Origin: Stutzerimonas stutzeri
GTDB taxonomy: Bacteria; Pseudomonadota; Gammaproteobacteria; Pseudomonadales; Pseudomonadaceae
DNA length: 64,000 nucleotides
Assembly: GCF_024448895.1 (NCBI RefSeq)
Contig: NZ_JAMOIC010000018.1
Coordinates: 1 to 64,000, forward strand
Reading direction: 5' to 3'
Shown here: piece by piece, positions 35,467 to 43,948 of the stretch
How positions within the stretch are numbered: the stretch's first letter is position 1
How the letters are laid out: every line of letters begins with the position of its first letter
Notes under the pieces: generated by a model
Told to the model about the DNA's origin: nothing
Seen by the model: the letters and a program-made list of their open reading frames with translations, nothing else
Databases searched by the model: none
Position numbers and translations under genes: made by a program

Positions 35467-35500
35467 GTTCGTTAATCGCACAATGATTCGATTATCGGAT
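35467..35500 (+). promoter_or_regulatory. Candidate PcaR sites before pcaI
   Basis: GTTCGTTAATCGCAC (35467-35481) differs from GTTCGATAATCGCAC at one base. A second, inverted copy (GATTCGATTATCGGAT, 35485-35500) follows and its reverse complement agrees at about 11 of 15. They lie about 80 to 110 bases before pcaI, where PcaR should activate. Confidence 0.6.
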
Positions 35501-35579
35501 TGTTCTCGTTCCGGCCGCTGGTTAGTGTTGTTCTCACGCGCAGCTCCACGCGCATCCAGACAACGACACGAGACTGACC

Positions 35580-36449
35580 ATGGCCGAACTCCTTTCCCTT
35601 CGCGAGGCCGTCGAGCGCTTCGTCAGCAATGGCGACACCGTTGCCCTCGAAGGCTTCACGCATCTGATTCCCACGGCTGCCGCGCACGAGATCATCCGTC
35701 AGGACAAGAAAGACCTGACGCTGGTACGGATGACGCCCGATCTTGTCTACGATCTGCTGATTGGCGCCGGCTGCGCGAAGAAGCTGGTTTTTTCCTGGGG
35801 CGGTAATCCGGGCGTCGGCTCTCTTCATCGTCTGCGTGATGCCGTGGAAAAGCAGTGGCCGCAGCCGCTGGAGATCGAAGAGCACAGCCATGCCGATCTC
35901 GCGAATGCCTATGTCGCTGGCGCTTCGGGTCTGCCATTCGCCGTCCTTCGGGCCTATCTGGGTTCCGATCTGCCGAAGGTCAATCCGATGATCAAGTTTA
36001 TCGATTGCCCGTTCACCGGCGAGACGCTGGCAGCTGTGCCGAGCGTGCGTCCTGATGTGACCGTGATCCATGCGCAGAAAGCCGACCGCAAGGGCAACGT
36101 GCTGATTGCCGGGATTCTGGGCGTGCAGAAGGAGGCGGCGCTGGCGGCCAAGCGCTGCATCGTCACCGTGGAGGAAATCGTGGACGACCTGCAGGCGCCG
36201 ATGAATGCCTGCGTACTGCCAACCTGGGCGTTGAGCGCGGTATGCCTGGTGCCGGGCGGCGCACATCCGTCTTATGCCCATGGCTATTACGAGCGAGACA
36301 ACCGTTTCTATCAGCAGTGGGACCCGATTGCCCGTGACCGCCAGACCTTCACTGCCTGGGTCGATGAATTCATCCGCGGCACCGTAGATTTTTCAGCCTT
36401 TCAAGAAAAGATAGGGGCCAAGCTGGCCGCGCAGCAGGAGGCCAAGTGA
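35580..36449 (+). CDS. pcaI: 3-oxoadipate CoA-transferase subunit A
   Basis: This is a 289-residue alpha subunit of 3-oxoadipate:succinyl-CoA transferase, which makes 3-oxoadipyl-CoA in protocatechuate and catechol breakdown. Recognisable blocks are NGDTVALEGFTHLIPTAAAH, KLVFSWGGNPGVGSLHRLRD and VTVIHAQKADRKGNV. The ATG at 35580 follows the two candidate PcaR sites. The stop overlaps pcaJ (ATGA), so the two subunits are coupled. It differs clearly from the ato CoA-transferase subunits at 27961-29338 in length and sequence. Confidence 0.93.
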   Translation: MAELLSLREAVERFVSNGDTVALEGFTHLIPTAAAHEIIRQDKKDLTLVRMTPDLVYDLLIGAGCAKKLVFSWGGNPGVGSLHRLRDAVEKQWPQPLEIEEHSHADLANAYVAGASGLPFAVLRAYLGSDLPKVNPMIKFIDCPFTGETLAAVPSVRPDVTVIHAQKADRKGNVLIAGILGVQKEAALAAKRCIVTVEEIVDDLQAPMNACVLPTWALSAVCLVPGGAHPSYAHGYYERDNRFYQQWDPIARDRQTFTAWVDEFIRGTVDFSAFQEKIGAKLAAQQEAK

Positions 36450-37231
36450 TGAGCGACTACAGCACCAATGAAATGATGACCGTCGCCGCATCCCGCCGTC
36501 TGGGCGATGGCAGCGTCTGTTTCGTCGGGATCGGGTTGCCCTCCAAGGCGGCTAACCTGGCCCGACTGACTCACGCGCCAGAAGTCGTGCTGATCTACGA
36601 GTCCGGCCCCATCGGCGCCAAGCCCTCGGTATTGCCACTGTCGATAGGTGACGGCGAACTGGCCGAGACCGCCGACACCGTGGTGCCCACTGCCGAGATC
36701 TTTCGTTACTGGCTGCAGGGCGGTCGCATCGACGTCGGCTTTCTCGGCGCGGCGCAGGTCGACAAGTTCGGCAACATCAACACCACGGTGATCGGCGACT
36801 ATCACCAACCGAAAGTTCGCTTGCCAGGGGCGGGCGGGGCGCCCGAAATTGCCGGGTCGGCCAAGCAAGTACTGATCATCCTCAAGCAGTCGCATCGCAC
36901 CTTCGTCGACAAGCTGGCGTTCATCACCTCCGTCGGTTTCGGCGATGGTGGTGACCACCGCAAGCAGCTTGGTTTGCCGGGCAACGGGCCTGTGGGAATC
37001 ATCACCGACCTGTGCATCATGGAGCCCGAATCCGGGTCCAACGAGTTCGTAGTGACCTCGCTGCACCCGGGCGTGACCCGCGAGCAGGTGATCGAGAACA
37101 CCGGCTGGGCGATCCGGTTCGCTGATGATCTGAGCGAAACCGCGCGCCCGACCAAGACTGAACTGGAGGCCTTGCGCGCCCTCGAGGCTCGCACCGCCGC
37201 CGCCCACGGACAATCTGGAGGTGACGAGTGA
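36446..37231 (+). CDS. pcaJ: 3-oxoadipate CoA-transferase subunit B
   Basis: This is a 261-residue beta subunit of the 3-oxoadipate CoA-transferase. It has [20 protein letters not shown] near the N-terminus, the catalytic-Glu region [14 protein letters not shown] and [20 protein letters not shown]. It starts four bases inside pcaI and its stop overlaps pcaF, so pcaI-pcaJ-pcaF is one coupled unit. Confidence 0.93.
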   Translation: MMSDYSTNEMMTVAASRRLGDGSVCFVGIGLPSKAANLARLTHAPEVVLIYESGPIGAKPSVLPLSIGDGELAETADTVVPTAEIFRYWLQGGRIDVGFLGAAQVDKFGNINTTVIGDYHQPKVRLPGAGGAPEIAGSAKQVLIILKQSHRTFVDKLAFITSVGFGDGGDHRKQLGLPGNGPVGIITDLCIMEPESGSNEFVVTSLHPGVTREQVIENTGWAIRFADDLSETARPTKTELEALRALEARTAAAHGQSGGDE

Positions 37232-38433
37232 CACGCGAAGTCTTTATCTGCGATGCCGTACGCACGCCCATCGGGCGCTTCGGCGGGGCTTTGGCTGCCG
37301 TGCGTACCGACGACCTGGCCGCCACGCCAATCAAAGCCCTGCTGGAACGCAATCCCGGACTCGATCCTGCAGCGATCGAAGAGGTCTTCATGGGTAGCGC
37401 GAACCAGGCCGGCGAAGACAACCGTAACGTGGCGCGTATGGCGGCGTTGCTGGCCGGACTGCCGGAAACCGTACCCGGCGTGACCCTTAACCGCCTCTGC
37501 GCCTCGGGGATGGATGCCGTTGGCAGCGCCTTCCGCGCCATCGCCTGCGGTGAGATGGAGTTGGCCATCGCCGGCGGCGTCGAGTCCATGACCCGCGCGC
37601 CTTACGTGATGGGCAAGGCCGACACAGCCTTTGGCCGAACCCAGAAGATCGAGGACACCACTATCGGGTGGCGCTTCATCAACCCGAAGATGAAAGAAAT
37701 GTACGGCGTCGATGCCATGCCGCAGACCGCTGACAACGTTGCGGAAGCGCACAAGATCAGCCGCGAGGATCAGGACGCTTTCGCCCTGCGCAGCCAGCAG
37801 CGCACCGGCAAGGCGCAGGCGGCCGGTTTCTTCGCTGAAGAAATCGTTCCGGTGGTGATCAAGGGCCGCACGGGTGACACCGTCGTGGATACCGACGAGC
37901 ACCCGCGTCCGGACACCACGGCCGAGGCGCTGGCAAAGCTCAAACCTGTCAACGGACCGGACAAGACCGTCACGGCCGGCAATGCCTCGGGCGTCAACGA
38001 TGGCGCTGCTGCGCTGATTCTCGCCAGCGCCGAAGCCGTGCAGAAATACGGACTAACGCCTCGCGCCAAGGTGCTTGGTATGGCCAGCGCTGGCGTCGCG
38101 CCACGCGTCATGGGCTACGGTCCGGTGCCGGCTGTGCGCAAGTTGTGCGAGCGGCTGAATATGGCGGTGAGCGACTTCGACGTGATCGAACTAAACGAAG
38201 CCTTCGCTGCACAGGCGCTGGCGGTCACCCGTGATCTCGGCCTGGAAGACGACAGCCCTAAGGTCAATCCGCAAGGCGGCGCCATCGCCCTTGGTCACCC
38301 GCTGGGCATGAGCGGCGCGCGCCTGGTGATGACCACCGTGCATGCGCTGGAAAAATCCGGCGGCAAGCTTGGCCTGGCGACCATGTGCGTGGGCGTAGGG
38401 CAGGGCCTGGCGTTGGCGGTTGAGAGGGTCTAA
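37228..38433 (+). CDS. pcaF: 3-oxoadipyl-CoA thiolase
   Basis: This is a 401-residue thiolase that splits 3-oxoadipyl-CoA into succinyl-CoA and acetyl-CoA. The catalytic Cys is in [20 protein letters not shown], His in [20 protein letters not shown] and the second Cys in [14 protein letters not shown]. The start is GTG at 37228, four bases overlapping pcaJ, with TGGAGGTG at the right spacing. It is longer and more divergent than the AtoB thiolase at 26589-27770; the pca context supports PcaF. A small TGGGCT/AGCCCA hairpin follows at 38448-38461. Confidence 0.94.
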   Translation: MTREVFICDAVRTPIGRFGGALAAVRTDDLAATPIKALLERNPGLDPAAIEEVFMGSANQAGEDNRNVARMAALLAGLPETVPGVTLNRLCASGMDAVGSAFRAIACGEMELAIAGGVESMTRAPYVMGKADTAFGRTQKIEDTTIGWRFINPKMKEMYGVDAMPQTADNVAEAHKISREDQDAFALRSQQRTGKAQAAGFFAEEIVPVVIKGRTGDTVVDTDEHPRPDTTAEALAKLKPVNGPDKTVTAGNASGVNDGAAALILASAEAVQKYGLTPRAKVLGMASAGVAPRVMGYGPVPAVRKLCERLNMAVSDFDVIELNEAFAAQALAVTRDLGLEDDSPKVNPQGGAIALGHPLGMSGARLVMTTVHALEKSGGKLGLATMCVGVGQGLALAVERV

Positions 38434-38563
38434 GAGGCGCGTCGTGCTGGGCTTCAGCCCACCAACGTTTTCACTGCTGTGATGGGCTTTGCCGCGCATG
38501 GCTTGTGTGGCGGCCGCCTAGCTCATCTGTTCAACCTTTAAGTTCGACTCCAGGAGGGCTGCC

Positions 38564-39352
38564 ATGCCCAGCGTAAAGCTCGCCGATGGCGAACTGAGTT
38601 ACCGTTTCGATGGCCCGGTCGACGCCCCGGTGCTGGTGCTGTCCAACTCGCTCGGCACCTCGCTCGGTATGTGGGATGCGCAGGTTCCGGCGTTCACTGA
38701 ACACTTTCGCGTTCTGCGCTACGACACCCGCGGCCACGGTGGCTCATCCGTAACGCCGGGGCCTTACAGCATCGATCAGCTGGGCCGCGACGTGCTGGCG
38801 CTGGTGGATTCGCTCGGTATCGATCGTTTCGCTTTCTGCGGTCTGTCCATGGGCGGTTTGATCGGTCAGTGGCTTGGCATCAACGCGGGCGAGCGATTGA
38901 CGCGACTGGTGATCTGCAACACCGGCGCGAAGATCGGCACCGAAGAGGTGTGGAATGACCGCATCGATACCGTGCTCAAAGGCGGCGCACAGGCCATGCG
39001 TGACATGCGCGATGCGTCCGTATCACGCTGGTTCACGCCGCCCTTCGCCGAGCAGCATCCCGAGCAGGTCAACCGCATCACCCAGATGATCGCCAGCACT
39101 TCGCCAAGCGGCTACGCCGCCAACTGCGGCGCCGTGCGGGACGCCGATTACCGTGAGCAGCTGAGCGGGATCAAGGTGCCAATGCTGATCGTCTGCGGCA
39201 GCAAGGACCCGGTGACCACCACCGAACACGGCCGTTTCATCGAGCAACGGGTCGCCAACGCCGAGCTTGTGGAGCTCGATGCTGCGCACCTGTCCAACGT
39301 CGAAGCGGGAGAGCGTTTCACCCGCTCAGTGCTGGAGTTTCTTCGCGACTGA
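38564..39352 (+). CDS. pcaD: 3-oxoadipate enol-lactonase
   Basis: This is a 262-residue alpha/beta hydrolase matching PcaD: LSNSLGTSLGMWDAQVPAFT, DTRGHGGSSVTPGPYSIDQL, nucleophile in GLSMGGLIGQWLG, Asp in VCGSKDPVT and His in LDAAHLSNVE. It opens the enol-lactone to 3-oxoadipate. ATG at 38564 has AGGAGGG about ten bases upstream. It is 130 bp downstream of pcaF, in the same direction. The genes for carboxy-muconate lactonisation (pcaB, pcaC) and transport (pcaK, pcaT) are not in the window. Confidence 0.92.
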   Translation: MPSVKLADGELSYRFDGPVDAPVLVLSNSLGTSLGMWDAQVPAFTEHFRVLRYDTRGHGGSSVTPGPYSIDQLGRDVLALVDSLGIDRFAFCGLSMGGLIGQWLGINAGERLTRLVICNTGAKIGTEEVWNDRIDTVLKGGAQAMRDMRDASVSRWFTPPFAEQHPEQVNRITQMIASTSPSGYAANCGAVRDADYREQLSGIKVPMLIVCGSKDPVTTTEHGRFIEQRVANAELVELDAAHLSNVEAGERFTRSVLEFLRD

Positions 39353-39374
39353 ACTGGTGAGCGATCCAAAAAGG

Positions 39375-39396
39375 AAAAGGCCCCGCAGGGCCTTTT
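39375..39396. terminator. Bidirectional terminator
   Basis: AAAAGGCCC (39375-39383) and GGGCCTTTT (39388-39396) form a perfect stem with loop CGCA. A-rich on one side and T-rich on the other, it serves the convergent pcaD and chemoreceptor genes. Confidence 0.88.
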
Positions 39397-39416
39397 CTGT
39401 TAACGAGTGCCTCGCG

Positions 39417-41414
39417 TTAGCGCACCTTGAATCGATTCACTAGAGCGGTCAGTCGTCCGTTGGTGCTGAGCAGCGACTCGGTGCTGCGGTCCACGCTCAC
39501 ACCGCTTTCCACCAGTTCGTCGACCACGTGGCGAACCGCGACCATGTTCCGATTGATCTCCTCGGCCACTGCGCTTTGCTCTTCGGCGGCGGTGGCGATC
39601 TGGGTGCTCAGATCGTTGATGTGAACGACCGAGTTGGTCATCTCGTCGAGGCCGACTGTGACCTGGGCAGTCTTGTCTGCAGTCGCCTGGCAGCTGACCT
39701 TGGTCTGCTCCATGGCTTGAACGGCGGAACCGACTGCTTGCTGCAGGTGGTGCAGCATTTCGTTGATCTCCGACGTGCTCTGTTGGGTCCGTGCCGCCAG
39801 GGCGCGAACCTCATCGGCAACTACTGCGAAACCACGGCCTTGTTCACCTGCTCGCGCGGCCTCGATTGCGGCGTTCAGGGCGAGCAGATTGGTCTGCCCG
39901 GCGATGTCGCCGATGACGCCCAGCACGTTGTTGATGCGCTTGGCGTCGGCTTCCATCGCCTGCACCTTGGCAGTTGCGCTTTCGACTTCGCTTACCAGCG
40001 CGCGCACGCTGGTGGATGCATCGTCGACGACCCGTTTCGAGGACAACGCGTTCTGGTTGGCAGTCTGCGTGTAGGCAGCGGTGTCGCTGGCGCTTTGCGC
40101 AACGGACTCCGCGGTCGAACTCATTTCATTGATGGCCGTGACTGCCTGATCTGTTTCCGATGCATGCCGTGCCAGCGCATCGTTGGTCGAACGTGACAGC
40201 TGCTTGAGCTGGCCGATTTCCGAGTGGATCTGGGTAGTCGCGTCGCTCACGTCGATCATCATGTTCTGCAGATAACCGATGAAGCCATTGACCGAGCGGC
40301 CGACCTGATCGACCTCGTCCTGGCCTTTGATATCGATTCGCTTGGTCAGGTCAGCATCGCCAGCGGACAGCGCATCGATATTAGAGCGCAGCACGTCAAG
40401 ACGCTTCATCAGCTGGTTCAGCGCAACGATCATCAGCACCATCAGGATCAGCACCATCGGGATCTGCAGAGACGCCAGCGCCTTGAGCATCGCATCGCTC
40501 TTCGCCTCGAGATGAGCAGTGGGCAGCGCGGCGGCCAGCAGCCAGGGTGTTCCTTCGATGGGCGTCAGGAAGAAGCTGAACTCTTCTCCGGTTTTGCTGC
40601 TGTAGGTTTCCCGCTGAAGCTGTTGTGACGTGCCCGCCAACGCCTTCTGGATAGTGGCGATGAAAGGTGACTGGCTGGACAGCTCGGACACGTTGCGCAG
40701 CACCATGTCGCCACTCAGCTGCGGCTGGTTGCTCAGAATCTTGCCGTCGGCTTCAACGACCATGACTTCGCCACCGATCTCGTCCTGCTTTTCCGCAACC
40801 AGGCGGTTGAAGAAGCCCAGGGTCAGGTCGATCGTCGACACGCCCCACGCCGCGCCGTCCTTGTAGATGGTCATGGCGCAGTTGGTGCGCGGTTCGGCGC
40901 TGGCATCGTCCTTATATGCTGCGGCCCATACGCACTGGCCGCGCGGTGCCTGCAGGCCGCCACGGTGCCAAGGCTGTTCGAAATAATTCAGCGATTCGGG
41001 GGAGTTCCAGTGGGTGTTCACCACCAGCTTTCCGGACTGATCGCGATGATAGAAGGTGCTGTGCTTGGCGCGTCCGGGTGTGCGCTTTTCCGGCAGGGGC
41101 CAGATGCCGCCGCCGAAGACCTTCACATCACCGTACTGGTCCACCAGACCAGGCAGCACGCGGTCGATCTCATCGCTGTCCAACATGGGGACGGTTTGAG
41201 TGATGCTCCGCGCCTGAGCAGCAACCTGCGCCAGTTCGATCGAGATGCGCTGGCCGATTTCATTGACATCGGAAAGCACGATGGACTCGCCAGCTGCAAT
41301 GAGTTGAGGCGTGACGAAACGCTTGATACCCAGAACAGTAAACAGTACGACCACGAGCACGAAGCCCACGAAAGTGATCGTATAGCGAGCCTTGATGGTT
41401 TGAAGCGAAAACAT
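39417..41414 (-). CDS. Methyl-accepting chemotaxis protein, double Cache sensor
   Basis: This is a 665-residue chemoreceptor. The first helix is about residues 11-30; a large periplasmic domain of about 300 residues carries [15 protein letters not shown], then [15 protein letters not shown] and [20 protein letters not shown], as in double-Cache domains. The second helix is near 325-345, then HAMP and the tip [23 protein letters not shown] at 41414 (MFSLQTIK) is chosen because the upstream frame to 41462 lacks a start signal. A sigma-28-like promoter lies at 41471-41497. Double-Cache receptors often sense amino acids or organic acids. Confidence 0.9.
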   Translation of the reverse strand: MFSLQTIKARYTITFVGFVLVVVLFTVLGIKRFVTPQLIAAGESIVLSDVNEIGQRISIELAQVAAQARSITQTVPMLDSDEIDRVLPGLVDQYGDVKVFGGGIWPLPEKRTPGRAKHSTFYHRDQSGKLVVNTHWNSPESLNYFEQPWHRGGLQAPRGQCVWAAAYKDDASAEPRTNCAMTIYKDGAAWGVSTIDLTLGFFNRLVAEKQDEIGGEVMVVEADGKILSNQPQLSGDMVLRNVSELSSQSPFIATIQKALAGTSQQLQRETYSSKTGEEFSFFLTPIEGTPWLLAAALPTAHLEAKSDAMLKALASLQIPMVLILMVLMIVALNQLMKRLDVLRSNIDALSAGDADLTKRIDIKGQDEVDQVGRSVNGFIGYLQNMMIDVSDATTQIHSEIGQLKQLSRSTNDALARHASETDQAVTAINEMSSTAESVAQSASDTAAYTQTANQNALSSKRVVDDASTSVRALVSEVESATAKVQAMEADAKRINNVLGVIGDIAGQTNLLALNAAIEAARAGEQGRGFAVVADEVRALAARTQQSTSEINEMLHHLQQAVGSAVQAMEQTKVSCQATADKTAQVTVGLDEMTNSVVHINDLSTQIATAAEEQSAVAEEINRNMVAVRHVVDELVESGVSVDRSTESLLSTNGRLTALVNRFKVR

Positions 41415-41470
41415 GAGTGAGAAACCTCTAGTCCAATCAGCCGTCGAGTGAAGACGCGGCAACAGGAGAG

Positions 41471-41497
41471 GTATCGGCTCTGGCCCAGGTAGCTTGA
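41471..41497 (-). promoter_or_regulatory. Candidate sigma-28 (FliA) promoter
   Basis: Read on the minus strand: TCAAGCTA (41497-41490), 11 bases, GCCGATAC (41478-41471), close to TAAAGTTT-N11-GCCGATAA, 57 bases before the chemoreceptor start. Confidence 0.55.
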
Positions 41498-41649
41498 GGC
41501 CTCAGGGACCAGTGGTAGTGATGGCAGCTGGCGGAGGTCTGCATCGGCTCGATGCGTTCAGCCGACACGATAAGGGCTCGCATTGACGGCCGACTCGGCT
41601 GGGGCAATCAGGTTTTTTGCAGGCACATGTAATGCGGCTCGGCGAGGTG

Positions 41650-41692
41650 GGACGGAGCGCACGGCAGACCGAAGCGCTCCGTCCGGTTTTTC
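41650..41692 (+). terminator. Stem-loop with T-run between two minus-strand genes
   Basis: GGACGGAGCGC (41650-41660) and GCGCTCCGTCC (41674-41684) form an 11-base perfect stem with a 13-base loop; TTTTTT follows on the plus strand. It ends one base from the minus-strand esterase stop. On the minus strand the T-run is absent, so its direction is odd, though it may still end that transcript. Confidence 0.6.
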
Positions 41693-43429
41693 CTAGTTCT
41701 GATGACCGCGGCTTCTCATGCAGACGAATCTCGACGCATCGTTGATGTCGCCTCGCCCTTTGTACCTCGGCCAGGCCGGGTACTCACAGAGCGGCCGGGT
41801 GCGGCCAGGCACCGCGACGGTGTCGGTCACGATCTGCCGTCTGGGCGCGACGCCGAGTTCGACCCAGTTTTCCAGCGCTGTCAGCGAGTCCCAGGCGGCG
41901 TTGAACACCGTGCTGGCCGCGTGGGCGTAGCCGGGGATCTCGTAATAGCGCATGAAGTGCCGGGTTCGGCCCATCCCCATGTCCTGCTGAACGCGGCGAT
42001 AGTAGTCCGCCGTGGCGCGTGTGCTGACCAGCTGATCGGAGGTGCCGTGAGCCATCAGGATCTTGCCGCCGTTTGCTGCAAAGTCGGACAGGTCGGTCTG
42101 GTTGACGTCCTGGCGCAGCGACAGCTGGTCTACTCGCGCCTGCCAGGGGCCGAGATTGCTTGGATCGAGCGAAAGCGAGTTGAACGAGGAATTGCGAGTG
42201 ACGAAGTAGCGTACCCATTCATCCCAGAAGCCCGAATGATAGGGCGCTCCCTCGGTAAAACCGGTGCCGTGCAAGGGCATCGGATAGTCTGGCTGCAGCG
42301 TATTGAGCCCTAGCCGGTTGACCACCAATTGCAAACCTGTGCCGGGACGCCCCAGATCGGTGCCCCAGGTGTTGAAACCGGGGTAGCCGCGCTCGCCACT
42401 GGCCAGCGGTTGACTGAAGCGGATCGGCGTATCGAACACCTTGAGTGCTTCGATCTGCGCGTCGGACAGGCAGCGTTCACCGGTATCGGCGCCGCCAGCA
42501 CAGCGTAACGGACGCCCGTCGAGCGTGGCTTTGGCAGGGTCGAATCTGGCATTGCAAGCCGCCTGATTACTGATGACACGATCACGCGCGCCGTCCATTT
42601 CGTCGCAGGCCTGCATCGCGGCCTCCAGCAATGCGGCTCGTTTTTCCAGGCTCGGGAAGGCACCGGGAGCGGCCAGCGCGCGGGTGATGCGGCCGAACTG
42701 CAGGTCAAGCGCTGCGGCGTTGTAGGCTGGATAGAGCACGATGGCGCCCTGAAAGTCGGTCGGCCACTGCTGCACCACCGCAAGCGCTTCACGGCCACCG
42801 GTCGAGCCTCCAGCGAAATAGCTGCGCTCAGGCGCGCGGCCGTAGCGCTGCGCGATCAGGTAGATCGCGGTATCACGGGTTTTCTTCAGCGCGTCGTGAG
42901 CGTAGTTCGCCAACGCTTCGTCGTTCCAGGCGAAGTCACCGGGGCTGATCGGATTGGCGACGTGTCCCGAGTCGCTGCCGAATACGGCATACCCGCGTCC
43001 GAGTGGGGTTGGCTGGTCGACCGGGCCGGCCGGCACGTTGCCGACAACGTTGGGAATGGTGCCGTTGTATCCGCCGCCGCCATACATCATCGCTTTGCCG
43101 TTCCACTGCTCGGGCAGCGCAATGCGCATTTTTATCGTCGGTGCGCTTGGGTCGACCGGTGCGATCTCCACATTCAAGTCGCAGTAGGGTCCATTAACCT
43201 GTGGTGCAGTGCCGCCACCTGGGGTCAATGTAGCGGCAGTCACGCTGGCACCGGAGGTCGGTAAAGCAATGGCGGAGGCGGGGATCATGGTGCCAGGCAG
43301 CTCATTGCATCCCGCCGCGAAGCCAGGTTCGGCAATTGCCAACGCCAGCAATGCGGGTGCGGCCACTAGCAGGTGAGGCGGGCGTCTGCAGTCATCGCGG
43401 ATGACACGAAGAACACGGGGAGCAGTCAT
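41693..43429 (-). CDS. Tannase/feruloyl esterase-family protein, secreted
   Basis: This is a 578-residue protein with a signal peptide-like N-terminus (HLLVAAPALLALAIAEPGFAAG). The tannase/feruloyl esterase pattern is visible: an early Cys (CNELPG), the nucleophile elbow YFAGGSTGGREAL, Cys residues near it, Asp in LMAHGTSDQLVS and His in EIPGYAHAAS. Such enzymes free phenolic acids (ferulate, gallate) from esters in the periplasm or outside. ATG at 43429 is chosen; the frame to 43507 lacks a signal peptide at its start. Neighbouring pca genes degrade protocatechuate, so a link is possible but unproven; vanillate genes are not present. Confidence 0.82.
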   Translation of the reverse strand: MTAPRVLRVIRDDCRRPPHLLVAAPALLALAIAEPGFAAGCNELPGTMIPASAIALPTSGASVTAATLTPGGGTAPQVNGPYCDLNVEIAPVDPSAPTIKMRIALPEQWNGKAMMYGGGGYNGTIPNVVGNVPAGPVDQPTPLGRGYAVFGSDSGHVANPISPGDFAWNDEALANYAHDALKKTRDTAIYLIAQRYGRAPERSYFAGGSTGGREALAVVQQWPTDFQGAIVLYPAYNAAALDLQFGRITRALAAPGAFPSLEKRAALLEAAMQACDEMDGARDRVISNQAACNARFDPAKATLDGRPLRCAGGADTGERCLSDAQIEALKVFDTPIRFSQPLASGERGYPGFNTWGTDLGRPGTGLQLVVNRLGLNTLQPDYPMPLHGTGFTEGAPYHSGFWDEWVRYFVTRNSSFNSLSLDPSNLGPWQARVDQLSLRQDVNQTDLSDFAANGGKILMAHGTSDQLVSTRATADYYRRVQQDMGMGRTRHFMRYYEIPGYAHAASTVFNAAWDSLTALENWVELGVAPRRQIVTDTVAVPGRTRPLCEYPAWPRYKGRGDINDASRFVCMRSRGHQN

Positions 43430-43948
43430 GGGGCTTCCTTCTTCTTGTTGTTGGTTTTGCGGACTGACGCGTCGAGGCGAGCAGGGCAGCGATCGGGCAT
43501 TAGCCACGCGTGGATCGAAGAGCTAAAGCTATGCCAGCCGGCGCTGACGAGCCGCAAGCGGCGATGACCGGTCCGGTCGTGGGATCTCCAGCGCTCTGGC
43601 TCGGCATTCGCGAGTGTAAGAAGCGGAAGCCTGATCGGCGGAACCTTGTCCAGTTGTCAGGACAACGAGCGAAGAAATGTCATGCCAACTGGACACTGTG
43701 TCTTCTGTTCGGGACGTTTGCGACAGGCGGTACGGCTGAATGCCGCTAAGCGTCCTCTCGCGCGTGACGGAAAGACAGGGAAGTGACGTCTTCGCTTGTA
43801 TTGCGATGAGCGCGGCAGCTATCAACGCGTTAGGTCGATCCGATCTGACGAGCGAGCCGGCTATTCCCAAACCCCTGACTATACTTTTGTCGTATGCGCG
43901 CAATCGCCGCATTCCGCCTTCATTTTTTTGTCGAGATCCGCCCGCCCC
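43430..43948. other. Intergenic region without recognisable gene
   Basis: This is a 519-bp divergent region between the esterase (minus) and the antiporter (plus). Open frames crossing it have no ribosome site and no family match. It must hold both promoters; I see no clear motif. Confidence 0.5.

Noticed and set aside
38448-38461. TGGGCT-TC-AGCCCA hairpin as a pcaF terminator
   Set aside because: Two-base loop, short stem, no T-run; more likely part of a short intergenic repeat.
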